DNA of 64,000 nucleotides from Anaspis maculata (lineage: Eukaryota; Arthropoda; Insecta; Coleoptera; Scraptiidae), in NCBI GenBank assembly GCA_949128115.1, contig OX421964.1, positions 30,124,177-30,188,176 of the forward strand, read 5' to 3'. The notes beneath the pieces were generated by a model that did not search any database, was not told where the DNA came from, and was given only the letters and a program-made list of their open reading frames with translations. The translations under genes and the position numbers were made by a program. Position 1 is the first letter of the stretch, and the number at the start of each line of letters is the position of its first letter. This document shows positions 21,931-32,584 of the stretch, one piece after another.

Positions 21931-22154
21931 TTCTTTTGACAAGAAAAAACGTGTCTTCACGCTAGTCAAACAAACGTGTCCGAAAAGCTTTCTTTCAAAT
22001 TTTACCAAGTTCATAAAGTGGTACGATTTATCAAGTTATATTATTGTCATTTTATTTTAGTTTGAATAACAGCAACAGCAACGCTAACCTCAGTGTAGAA
22101 GTTTGGACCTGTACATTCCATCAGTGAGGCCGAGAACGCAACGAAGGCAGGTTA

Positions 22155-22993
22155 GGGTCCATGGTTCGATTGATAATCGAATGGTATACCGCATTTATTG
22201 AATAAGGCAAGCCATTTGGTACAGTTGTTCTTAACATCTTACATGATCAACTTGACCCGAAGTTTCTAAAAAAAAAAAATTATCCGGGCTCAAAATTTTG
22301 GAGGGGAGAAGTGAAAAATAAGAAAAAATCTTTGAAAGGATTCCTTGAGCTACAAATACGTTTTTGAGGTCGATATAGAGCAATTTGACTCTATTTAGTA
22401 TGATCTAAGCGCCGGCATTGAAAATAAGTGGCATTTTGTAAAAAATTTGTCAAATTCAGAAAGCAATTAAAGGTCTTGTCTTCTCCAACGTTTTCTGGGT
22501 CGCTGAGTACGATTATGATAGGTAAAATACGATTAGTCCAGTGAAATAAAGCAAGAATCGGCCAAAACCCCAAAATAAATTCGGAAGTTGACGAAAAGTT
22601 GATCGATGCGAAATTTGATGCAAAATATCCGGAATTTCCGAAAATTTCAAGGCTTGGAAGATTTATGGGACCAATCAAAGAGCACCATCCTTTAAGATTT
22701 CCGGTTTTCTTCGATCGGTTCAAAAAAAATCCCAAGCTTTGAAATTTTAGAGAATTTTGGTATGTTATTCTACATTAGATTCTGCATCGATCAACCAGAT
22801 TTCGTCGAATTCCGAATTTATTTTGGGTTTTGGCCAATTTTTCTCAATTAGACTGGACTAATCGTATTTTACCTATCATAATCGTACTCAGCGACCCAGA
22901 AATCGTTGGAAAAGACACCCCACCAAGACCTTTGTTGCTTTATGAAATTGACTTATTTTTCCCAGAATGGCGCTTATTTTTCGACTTCCGTTG
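22155..22993. repeat. Nested partial copy of the same transposon arms
   Basis: The left arm (22155 to about 22545) repeats the 20235-20650 arm in direct orientation, starting after TA (22153-22154). About 22850-22993 is an inverted, truncated arm ending near CTTCCGTTGACCG. The two arms and the segment between them form a palindrome (GGCCAAAACCCCAAAATAAATTC pairs with about 22805-22830). This is either a nested insertion of a related shorter element or an internal rearrangement. Confidence 0.6.
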
Positions 22994-23604
22994 ACCGAAT
23001 CAAGATGGACATGCTCAATTTTTTCATTGGGAATAACACAATAATTTTAATATTGTGCAATGTTGATTAGCATATCTACATTTTTCGAAGACTGAATATT
23101 TTTACGTACCTACCTATTATTGCTATTTGCTATTTCTACCCTTGCCCATACTTTATTCATGGGGAGTTTTAGTTATTTGGACTCGGTAACTCAAATCGTA
23201 TTTTACCTATCATAATCGTACTCAGCGACCCAGAAAACGTTGGAAAAGACACCCCACACCAGATCCTTTAATGCTTTCTGAATTTCACTAATTTTTTCCA
23301 AAATGGCGCTTATTTTTTGACTTCCGGTGGCCGGATCGTGTGGTGGGTACTTGGGTCATACTAACTGGAGGCAAGTTGCTCAATATCGACCTCGAAAACG
23401 TATTTGTAGCACAAGGAATTCTTTCAAAAATGTTTTCCTACTTTTACTTCTCCCCCCCCCCATATTTTGAGCCCGCATGAATTTTTTTTCAAGAACTACG
23501 GGTCAAATCGTTTAAATAGGTCTTGAGAGCAACTGTACCAAATGGCTTGCTTTAATCATTAAATGCGGTATACCATTCGATTTTTAATCGAACCGCGGGC
23601 ACTA

Positions 23605-25370
23605 AAGGGCTTTCCCCGGTTTTACGCCTGGCACTATCCGGTGCATTGATCCATCGCTTGGTGTCTAGCGATTTCCCCTCCGCTCCTTCCTAGTAGACAA
23701 GGGAGCGAAAAAAAAAACCTTTCCAAACCAGTTTGACTCACCGAGCCACAATGTGGTGCCTGGATGTTTGAGTATACTAGGTCTAATGAGAGCACGTCCC
23801 CCAGTGCTAGCTAGGTCCGTTGAATGCTCAAAAGCCCTGCGTAACAATATACGGGACGCCTTGGTCCCGCGACGAGCTTGTTTATTTTTTCAGTAACAGG
23901 ACTGTTTCAAAATCAAGCGATAATGTTGGAAGTGAATTAAAAAAGACGTGCGTGAGCATAAAAATGGTCGAAAATCTAATTACATCCGTACGAGTGCGCG
24001 CAAAACAGAAGCCCTGACAAATCCAATAAAGTTCGTCTTACACCGCAAACCGCAAAAAAAAAAAAAAAAACCTAATGCGATTTGAAATGCATTTTGCGCG
24101 CCAGGGCCGGTCTCAAGCCTGATGCAATTAAGGGCAGAGCGATGCGACTGAATGTCGTCGAATAATATAAAGTTAGGGCGCATCAAAAGTTAACTGCTAA
24201 CCGGTAGTGCAGTAATCGCGTTACTGCCACCGCACAGACCCGAACTTTTGCCCTTTGCACCGCCCGCACAAAGCGTGGAGCACGCCGGATTTCTTGTGGG
24301 AAAGGGTATGCCAAAAGCGAACTCTAAGAAATCTCGCCCCGCGCTAGCGAATGTGATTTGAATTTAAATAAAACAGAACAGGGGGGCACTATACACCAGC
24401 GCGCACACCAAACAAAGACCTCACCGGGATAAAGAAAACCCACTCTGGGAGAATAATTACTAATTAAGCCGGTTTAATCAGCACCGCTTGCAACAATTCC
24501 AGGAATGGGCGCAATTTACAAGTGGCTCTTAATTGAAAATTGGATATTATTTAGGGGGCGGCTTTATTAAAACGCAAATATTTATCGTGGCTATTAGTCT
24601 CCGGAGCGAGACGCGAATATTTTTGCTAGCGCCAATTGTTACAAAGACATACATTTCATACCTATACCTAAGGGCCCTCCAGGATCAAGAGCTAGCAATT
24701 AATATTTGCATTGTTCCTCTCGATTCCCGACATTCTCCCCTGCCTGCTTGGAATAAAGGTAAACGAGCTGATGGCATAACAAAATATATCACATAATGTT
24801 ATTTGCTAGAAGTTACAGGAGACATCCAGGGCTTTAATCGCCGATCAATCATTTATACGCCATAAACTAGTGCCATGCACTCGGAAATAATCCATTGCGA
24901 AATATATGTACGTGGGGGAGGACGTTGTTGTAATAAAATCCGCGCCACAGTATCAACATTTGACCAACTAATGATGAAAAGTGTGTAATATTCCCTTAAT
25001 ATGGCCCATAAGGGCCCACTACATTTCAATACCTATACGAGACTATCACGCTTGATTTCCCCAGTGGCTAAACTGAGACACCTTAAAACTTCTCCACGCG
25101 CTCAGCTCTTGCTCCTCCACTTCTCCATGTATACACGGCCGGGAAGAAACTTCCAAATATAGAATCCGACCCGGTTAAAACTGAAAACTCCCCCGCGCGG
25201 ACAAGACCAATCCACCCTTTTGCGCCTGGCTTTCCGGAAGTGCTCTATTTCGTTCAGGATTGAAAACATTGTTCAAAGTTTTCGAAATGGACTATAGGAT
25301 CAATATACGAGTAGACTAAATGTAGCTAAATCAATCAAGTCAAATCGTTCATGTAATATAATGCAACAAT
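23605..25370. other. Unassigned DNA, no gene recognised
   Basis: Moderately GC-rich, without a second copy in the window, so possibly single-copy host DNA. It contains an A run at about 24053-24070. No reading frame is convincing. Confidence 0.35.
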
Positions 25371-25835
25371 TAAAGTGGTCCACCCAAAATATTTATCAAA
25401 GTTCGAAGTGCCTTATTTCCCAACGGAATGTGCAAATTTCATTTTGAAAAAATTACCGTCGGGAAACCGGAACCTTGTCGATTATGGAAATAGGCCTACA
25501 CGACGCCCAATCCAATCTACTTCCGACATCAGTTGGGATTTTCCAAGAAAAATCGATCCCCGAGCAGGAACAAATTTTTGAGTGGAGTCCTGCTACAAAA
25601 GCGAGTCGTTCTGGTCAAAACACCGGCGGGAGCCCCTCTCGGGTGGCAACGGCCAGGATAGCCCAAGCATATTAGGTTTTAACCCGCAACAAATTTCCAC
25701 AAAGCTGAAATTTGGTATACGGGCTTTGTAAGACCTAAGGAATAACATATCAAAATACTCGGTGGCACATCTTTGTGCGTCATTGATTGTGGGGGAGGGG
25801 GCTAAATATTGCCATTTTGAATGCGTAAATGACAC
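25371..25835 (-). repeat. Dispersed repeat family B, copy 1
   Basis: On the minus strand it starts with CAGGGTGTCATTTACGC (TA at 25832-25838 region) and ends with GGGTGGACCACTTT. In between it holds the family's ordered blocks: TATTTTGATATGTTATTCC, AATTTCAGCTTTG, GTTGCGGGTTA, GACTCGCTTTTG, TTCCTGCTCGGGGATCG and ATCGAAAGTAGATTGG. It is the least interrupted copy and serves to show the empty site of the palindrome at 27530-29624. Confidence 0.6.
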
Positions 25836-26930
25836 CCTGTAGCTTATATGAAAAAAAAATCATATTTAGATGCCTTAAGGCTTCACAATATTTGCTTGAC
25901 GTTTGAATCGTTGATAAGTAGTTTGGGTTGTCTGGAAAAAAAAAGAAGATCGGCAAAATTTATTTTGTTTTTCTCTCAAAAACCTCGAATTGATATCGGC
26001 AAGTGTGGTATCGTTTCCAACTGAATCTTGGCCTCTGATATCAAATATGGTGTTTAAAATTGAATTGAAACATGATTAAACAAGTTTTACTGAAAAACCG
26101 ACGATTTTTGCCATCTGAAATTGTCGTTTTGTAATTTCGGTTTTCGTATGGTTAGAATCATCTCAATTGAGTATTTCCAAGAGAACTCATTGTTCTCAAC
26201 CATTTTATCTCTGAAAACGATAAAAACAATGTGTCTGTATTCATTACAAGATTAGAAAATTGATCTGTTGTGAAAGTGATTATATGCCCAATTTTCTACC
26301 GAAAATGCATAAAATTTTTGCATTTCTTTTTTTTTACTGATGAATGATGGAGCGGTTCCAATGTTTCTGTATGTGATACTTAGTGAAGTTCTTCCTCTAT
26401 CAGAAAATACCAAAATCTATTGTATCTATCGGGCAATAGAAACATAAAATAATTTTTTCTGTAGCCGTTATTCCATTTTCAGAAAAAAAAGTAGGTGTAA
26501 AACTTGTTTAATAAAAAATTGATGCTCTGACTTCGTAATATAAATAGGCGTAAGCAATTGATGCTGTTTTTGTCCAAGATAAACATAAATATCGTATTTG
26601 TCGGTAATTATTATTTTTGACAGCTTTGGACAATGATGCCCCTAAATGAAGAAACCATGATTTTTTTGTAGAGAATTCATTATTTCCGGGATGAGCACTT
26701 GAATATCAACTGTTCACTCATCAGTCTCAATACTTTGGTCTGTTTCGATGGGAAGAAGAACCTATCAACAATGCTTAGCTTTATTGGCCATCACAAAATA
26801 TTCTTACATGTTTCTCATTTAAAGATCCAGGAGAGAAATTCCACCTTGCGCGTACTATTCACGCCACTATCAAGCAGAAATGTTTCATGGCTACCGGAGT
26901 CAACTTCATAGGCAACAACATACCGTGTTT
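25836..26930. other. Unassigned AT-rich DNA
   Basis: No gene or clear repeat boundary. Texture resembles decayed intergenic repeat sequence. Confidence 0.3.
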
Positions 26931-27485
26931 CTTTTGAGACCCACCTTATATTGTTAAAATGATTGGTTCGTCCACAGGTACAGTTTTAGAGAAAAGTGTC
27001 TGGGTGAATTTTTTGACTAGATACTCAAAGCCCCAAGATCGTAGGAGGCACAGAGGTGTAAGTCCAAATATTTTGATATGGTCTTCCTCAGGGATCATAC
27101 CAGTTATATATCAATATTCAACTTTGTGCGACATTGCTTAAGGCTTTAAATTCTCACATGGTTTTTCCTGAAATATCCGGGCGACAAATTAACACTCAAC
27201 CGTCTTTCCCGCAGAACTCACCAATCGGAAGAGTTACAAAGGCTCCCTCACACACTTAAGCACTAACGACAAATCTTTCTTGTTCATTTGAAACATATCT
27301 TATATCGATCGGATACTCCGTTCACTTGCAGGAACAGCTTGGGAATAGGTATCTCTCTAATTCTTAGAACTTGACCTTTGAGGATGAAAATCAAAGGACG
27401 CACGAGGGTGTAAGTCCGAGTATTTTGATATGTTGTTCCGTAGGTCTAATAGAACATATATACCAAAATTCAGCTTTGCGGGAGT
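26930..27485 (+). repeat. Direct duplication of the family B 5' region
   Basis: About 26930-27135 and 27275-27485 are diverged direct copies. Both contain GGTGTAAGTCC followed by TATTTTGATATG and AATTCAGCTTTG-like sequence. The second copy is continuous with the family B copy split by the next palindrome. Confidence 0.5.
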
Positions 27486-30355
27486 TTGTTACGGGTTACC
27501 ACGATTTTTCGACTAAAATGCCAGGGCTAGGAGAAATTTTGAAAATTCATTACGCCCGACTGGAGAATGGTGGAAAACTGCAACTGCGGTCTTGATTTGA
27601 CTCTTGTGTTGTGTTGGTTCCTGCCGAATTTGGATCCAATCCATCGGATAGATTTTGAATAATTTGATGGTAAAGCTTTGAATTTTGACATTTTACTTTC
27701 CTGGGCCGTTCAAGTAGTTGCAGCGGTACGCCTTTTGATTCTGCATTTTGTGATACTGGAATGAAATTTGGCAGATGCAAACTACATGAAATTTCAAGTG
27801 ATTTGACCCGCAGCACTCAAAAATTTGTCCATTAAGGGGGCGACTGGGGGCCCCTCAAAATTTCAAGATGTCTGAATTTTTCCCATGCGCCATTCAGTAC
27901 CGCCCTATCTACCGTACAGGACCTAAACAACTTTGTTCTTGACCATCATAACATTTTTCGTCATGTCAATTCCATTCTTCTTATAGAAAAAAAATAATTC
28001 CATTGCCTGGTCAACAAATTGAAAAATAATTTTTTTTTTGACCACCAATAGATTGTTAAGTAGTTTTTGTGCGATCATCGATAAATCCGCATCCCCTTGA
28101 TTCATTTATGAAAAGAAAACTTTTGCAGTGCTATTTTTCAACAAAGGAGTGACTTCAACTTACCATTATTTTCAACATTACCTTTTTCAATGTTTTACCT
28201 CGGTAAGTTTGATTATTGTTATACTAATATACAGCTTGAAGTTCTCTTCAACGATGTGGATGATAAAACGGCCTCAGATTCCACCTGGAAGCCGTACATA
28301 ATAATTTTTCTGCAAGGCCGTCAAATTTGGCATTTTTGATTTTCTAGCGGGAGCGGCCAAAATGTCAATACACACCACTCCGCCCAAGAGCACCGGTTTG
28401 CTCTAGCGGAAAACAATATTCACGCCTAACAATTTTGCATTTTGTGATACTGAAATGAGAGTTGGTGCGAAAGTACCGCAACCGGTGCTCTTGGGCGGAG
28501 TGGTGTGTATTGACATTTTGGCCGCTCCCGGTAGAAAATAAAAAATGCCAAATTTGACGGCCTTGCAGAAAAATTAATATGCACGGCTTCCAGGTGGAAT
28601 CTGAGGCCGTCTCATCATCCACACCGTTGAAGAAAACTTCAAACTATATATTAGTACAATACAAATCATATTTTTAGGGATAAAACATTGAAATAGGTGA
28701 TGTTGAAAATAATGGTGAGTTGAGGTCACCCCTTCGTTTAAGAATAGAATAGCAAAACTTTTGTTTTCATAAATGAATCAAGGGGATGCGGATTCATCGA
28801 TGATCACACAAAAACGACTCAACTATCTATTTGTGGCCCAAAAAAAAATATATTTCTCGACTTGTTGACCAGACAAAGAAATAATTTTTCTCTGTAAGAA
28901 GAATGGAATGACATGACGAAAAATGTTATGATGGTCAAGAACAAAGTTGTTTAGGTCCTGTACGGTAGACAGGGCGGTACTGAATGGTGCATGGTAAAAA
29001 TTCTGACATCTTGAAATTTGGAGGGGCCCCCAGTCGCCCCCTAATGGACAAATTTTTGAGTGCTGCGGGTCAAATCACTTGAAATTCTACGTAGTTTGCA
29101 TATGCCAAATTTCATTGTAGTATCACAAAATGCAGAATCAGGGTCATTTTGCTAGCGTACCGCTGCAACTAAAGGGAAAGTTATGTGATGATGCAGGATG
29201 CAGGAAAAACGTTCTGACACGATAGCTGTCAAATCGGTAATCTGATCAACTTGGAATTTGGTATACAGACAGGGTCTTGCTGTTAAATGACCTGATTAGT
29301 TTTTGGCTGTCATCGGTCAAGCGGAAGTGTCACTATCAAAAAATGACAGAAGCTGTATCTCACAGAGCTTTACTTGCAAAATGCCGTTTGAAAGCCCACG
29401 AGAAACTGTATTCAGAACAGTTAAAAGTATTGCCCCATCTGTCATCTGTCAAATAATAAAAAATGTCAAAGTTCAAAACTTCACCATTTAATTATTTAAC
29501 ATCTATACAATGGATCTGGACCAAATTTGACAGGAAGCAACAAAACATAAGAGTTAAATTATGTCTGCAGTTGCAGTTCTCCACCCTTTTCCGGTCGGGT
29601 GTTATGAATTTTCACAGTTTCCCCTAGCCGTTGCCACTCGAGAAGGCCTCTCACCCGGGTTTCGGCCAAGATGACTCGCTTTTGATACAGCACTCCACTC
29701 AAAAATTCATTCCTGCTCGAGGATGGACTTTTTTCGAAAAATTTGGAATGATATCGAAAGTAGATTGAACTGGGCGTCGCGTCGGTCGTGTAGATTTATT
29801 TTCAAAATCGACAGAGCTTTTTTAGACGGTAATTTTCTCAATATGAAATTTGTACATTCCGTGAATTTGAAAAAACTGTAGTGCAAACTTCAACATGCGG
29901 TGAGCCCCACGAAATATTTATTTTAGGTGCAGACATGCTGCGAATGGAAGATTGAATTAATTTCTGGAGGAAAAAATTTTCAAAATCGGACCCACGCCTA
30001 CGGTCCTCAAGTTTTCCTGATTGGAAAAACTGCAAATTTTTGAACTTTTCATCATATGAACAGATTTCCACCATTTATTTTCAGAAATTTTTTTCTCAAT
30101 TTCCCGGATATTCTCTTGCTGAAAATATAAAACTGGTCTGGAAAAAATTTAAGGGTTTTCCTGAAAATTCAAATTTTCCTGACAAAATTGTCAATTTCTG
30201 CAAATATTTCCAATCTCTCTCTCCATTCCAACTCCCCAGCCGACGGAACACTGCGATCAAAATCATTACTGACGTCTCTGGATAACGCCGGGGAAGTTTT
30301 GTGTCGCCCCACAACAGATTTTTTATATTTTTTGTCATAGAGATCACATCAAAAT
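27370..30355 (+). repeat. Family B, copy 2, split by a palindrome
   Basis: The left part (about 27370-27529) and right part (about 29625-30355) line up with consecutive blocks of the uninterrupted copy at 25371-25835 and of the copy at 55860-56370. The right part includes GACTCGCTTTTG, TTCATTCCTGCTCG, ATCGAAAGTAGATTG, TAGGTGCAGACATGCTG and GGGGAAGTTTTGTG. The gap between them is exactly the TA-flanked palindrome 27530-29624. Confidence 0.6.
27530..29624. mobile_element. 2.1-kb TA-flanked palindrome
   Basis: The ends GGAGAAATTTTGAAAATTC and GAATTTTCACAGTTTCCCC abut TA at 27528-27529 and 29625-29626. The arms pair nearly throughout: about 27530-28410 with about 28460-29624, centre near 28435. 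The inner half is strikingly well conserved (the block with CACCACTCCGCCCAAGAGC on both sides). The right arm has about 250 extra bases at about 29210-29465. No coding region. Confidence 0.75.
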
Positions 30356-30763
30356 TTTTGCTTAATATTCAAATTGAACATTTTCGTTTGCATTTCATTC
30401 AAATTCTCCCCATCTTCCCCAAGGTCACGTTCTCATTTGGAGTAAAAAAAGATAGATGATGTAGGGAGAAGGGAATCAGGGGGGAGGGTTGTGCCGTTTG
30501 CAGCAAAACGTCGAAAAGTGGGTTACATCACAGTCCGCACACCAAATTCTACATTTTCGTCACAATGTGGCAATAACATGGTGTTGATTCAGCTTGTCGC
30601 CGCTTGGTTGCGACCAGTCACGATTTGATGTCAGTGGCACAGCGCTTGCGCCAGAATTATCGAACGGCTCCATATCGGTTTCGTTTGTTTATCTAATCCT
30701 ATAGAATAATGCACGCATTATCACGCGCATACATGCCTGCATTTTTGAAGAAGACTGGATAAA
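30356..30763. other. Unassigned DNA
   Basis: No gene or repeat boundary seen. Confidence 0.3.
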
Positions 30764-30902
30764 ACATAATATTCTACTCGCGGGTAATGGCTATTACTCA
30801 TTCGGATGCTTTACGACACTTGCCAAGACTCGTGTCGGCAAACTGCATCCTCATGAGTAAGAAGCAATCATTACCCGCTTGTTGAATAATATACTATTAT
30901 GT
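30764..30902. mobile_element. 139-bp hairpin element
   Basis: The outer ends are ACATAATA and TATTATGT. The inner arms share GCGGGTAATG and ATTACTCAT-GATGC in inverted order around a short ACACTTGCCAAG-containing loop. No clear target duplication. Confidence 0.55.
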
Positions 30903-31273
30903 ATGGTATGCAAATTGGTTATGGTTTGATATCAGTGGAACTGGTGAAATTTTATGCCATCTCTCTCCTCCCTTGAACTTTGGGCGCAGTGCGGCACACA
31001 ACAAATGTGGGCCAATTTTCGCCGGCAACAATGATAGAAAAATGATAGTAGGCAAGTGACATAAATGTTAGGTCATCTGCCGTCTGCACCAAATTGACGT
31101 TTTGCAATACCAATTGACAAACTTCAAGTCCCTGAATGACAAATTTTGCCGTGAGCGCCCTCTAGATGCAATCGCCCTATTATAGCCATTTTTACACCTA
31201 CCGCTAGGACTACATGGGGAACAAAACAAATTGGTTGATTTATGGCTGTATTTATGTGAGGATGAGGACATAT

Positions 31274-31387
31274 TGTTCATAACATTATGTTAGAGCTCTG
31301 ATATTCTGTTGTTGCCCGGGCAACAACCAATGGGAATGGGTGCTCAAATTTTTGGCTGAACAGAGCTCCAACATAATGTTGTGAACA
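31274..31387. mobile_element. 114-bp hairpin element with a palindromic core
   Basis: Inverted arms TGTTCATAACATTATGTTAG and the matching CAACATAATGTTGTGAACA, both continuing into GAGCTCTG / CAGAGCTC. Inside lies a perfect 20-bp palindrome at 31308-31327 centred on CCCGGG. Confidence 0.6.
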
Positions 31388-31647
31388 TTTTCTTGCATAA
31401 TGACCACAATATTTACATTGAAAGCGTGGCCGTTCATTCGTGTTGTGAGCACAGCAAGGAAATCTTTCTTGTGAAGTTTTCATTCACATTTTTTGTTTCA
31501 AGTATTTCAAAGTCCAAGGACATTTTCACTTGCCTATTGTTGACACAAGTTATTGCGTAGCGAAAATCAGGGCCTTGTTAAGTTTTCTTATGTGCCCTGT
31601 AACATTTTCGCAAGAGTCCGTAAGAAGTCTTATACGTGCCTATAATA

Positions 31648-32584
31648 ATCAATTTCACGGCTTTCTGTATTGGAACCAGCTATGGAAAAACTGTGTTGTG
31701 TTGGTACGAATGATTCGATGACAAGGGGATGCCAGCCAGTTGTCTACACGTGCAATTTTTAATGTGACACCTTGTCACCGTTTCGAGGTATCATGTACGC
31801 GGAAGTGAAAATTTTTGAGCATATGCCAGGAATCGTTAGTTTCTTTGAAGTGCTTTGCAGTGTGGACGATAAGGGACATTGTCTTTATTGATTGGTGGGT
31901 CCCTTCCAAGGTTGTTAGGTTTTTGGCGACTACTAATGAATGATGTCGAAGATCGGCAGGATACTACTCGGATGGAAAGGCCCACTGTCCAAAAGGCTAC
32001 ATTTTTTGATGCACTTCACTGGAGTAGTGAGTACTAGGTACTTTCTCTAGCTCTAGCTCTACCTATTATACCTACTGCAACAGCAAGCAAGGTGTAAAGA
32101 CACATGCTGGCAGATAACACAGTTCACCTACCTACTCACGCCCAAATTGTCTCATCTCCGTACAGTTCAACTCCATAAATTATTGCTCTACTATCCATAT
32201 TATCCACCTGAAGAATCAGTTTCCTTTTGGGTAGTGGGTTTTTCTTTTTACATTCCATTTTTTCACGGCATCACGGACTTTCGGCATAATTTCTCAGTGA
32301 CCGGCAACAACCTAATAGCCTTGGCGAAGACTCACAACCAGTGAAAGCAATGTCCCTTATCGTCCACACTGCAAATCACTCAAAGGAAACTCACAATTCC
32401 TCGCATATTCTCGAAAATTTTCACATTCGCGTACATGACTCCCCAAGACGGTGACAATGTCACTTTGAAATAGGCACATGAAGACAGCTAGCTGTTAGCA
32501 AGTCGTCAACGTGCCATTCGTATCAACGCAACTCATTTTTTCCATAGCTTGCTTTAATGTAGAAAGCCGTAAAATTCGTAGATT
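31648..32584. mobile_element. Imperfect palindrome of about 0.94 kb
   Basis: The arm at about 31648-31890 pairs with about 32340-32584. Shared inverted blocks are TTTCACGGCTTTCT, CAGCTATGGAAAAA, the TGTCACCG-like segment, and GTGTGGACGATAAGGGACATT. The middle (about 31890-32340) pairs only weakly. Ends and target site could not be fixed. Confidence 0.5.

Larger units (their letters stand above)
20235..23602. mobile_element. 3.4-kb TA-flanked transposon with about 610-bp inverted repeats
   Basis: The ends GTGCCCGTGGTTCG and CGAACCGCGGGCAC abut TA at 20233-20234 and 23603-23604. The inverted repeats run inward to about 20860 on the left and from about 22995 on the right. They share GATACCGCATTTAATGATTA, a long G or C run, CGTATTTGTAGC, GACTTCCGGTGGCCGGATCG, and AATCGTACTCAGCGACCCAG. 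Between them lie the decayed cysteine-tailed protein gene (minus strand) and a partial second copy of the arm sequence. It lies only 6 bp from the preceding palindrome (TA GAAG TA between them). Confidence 0.75.
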
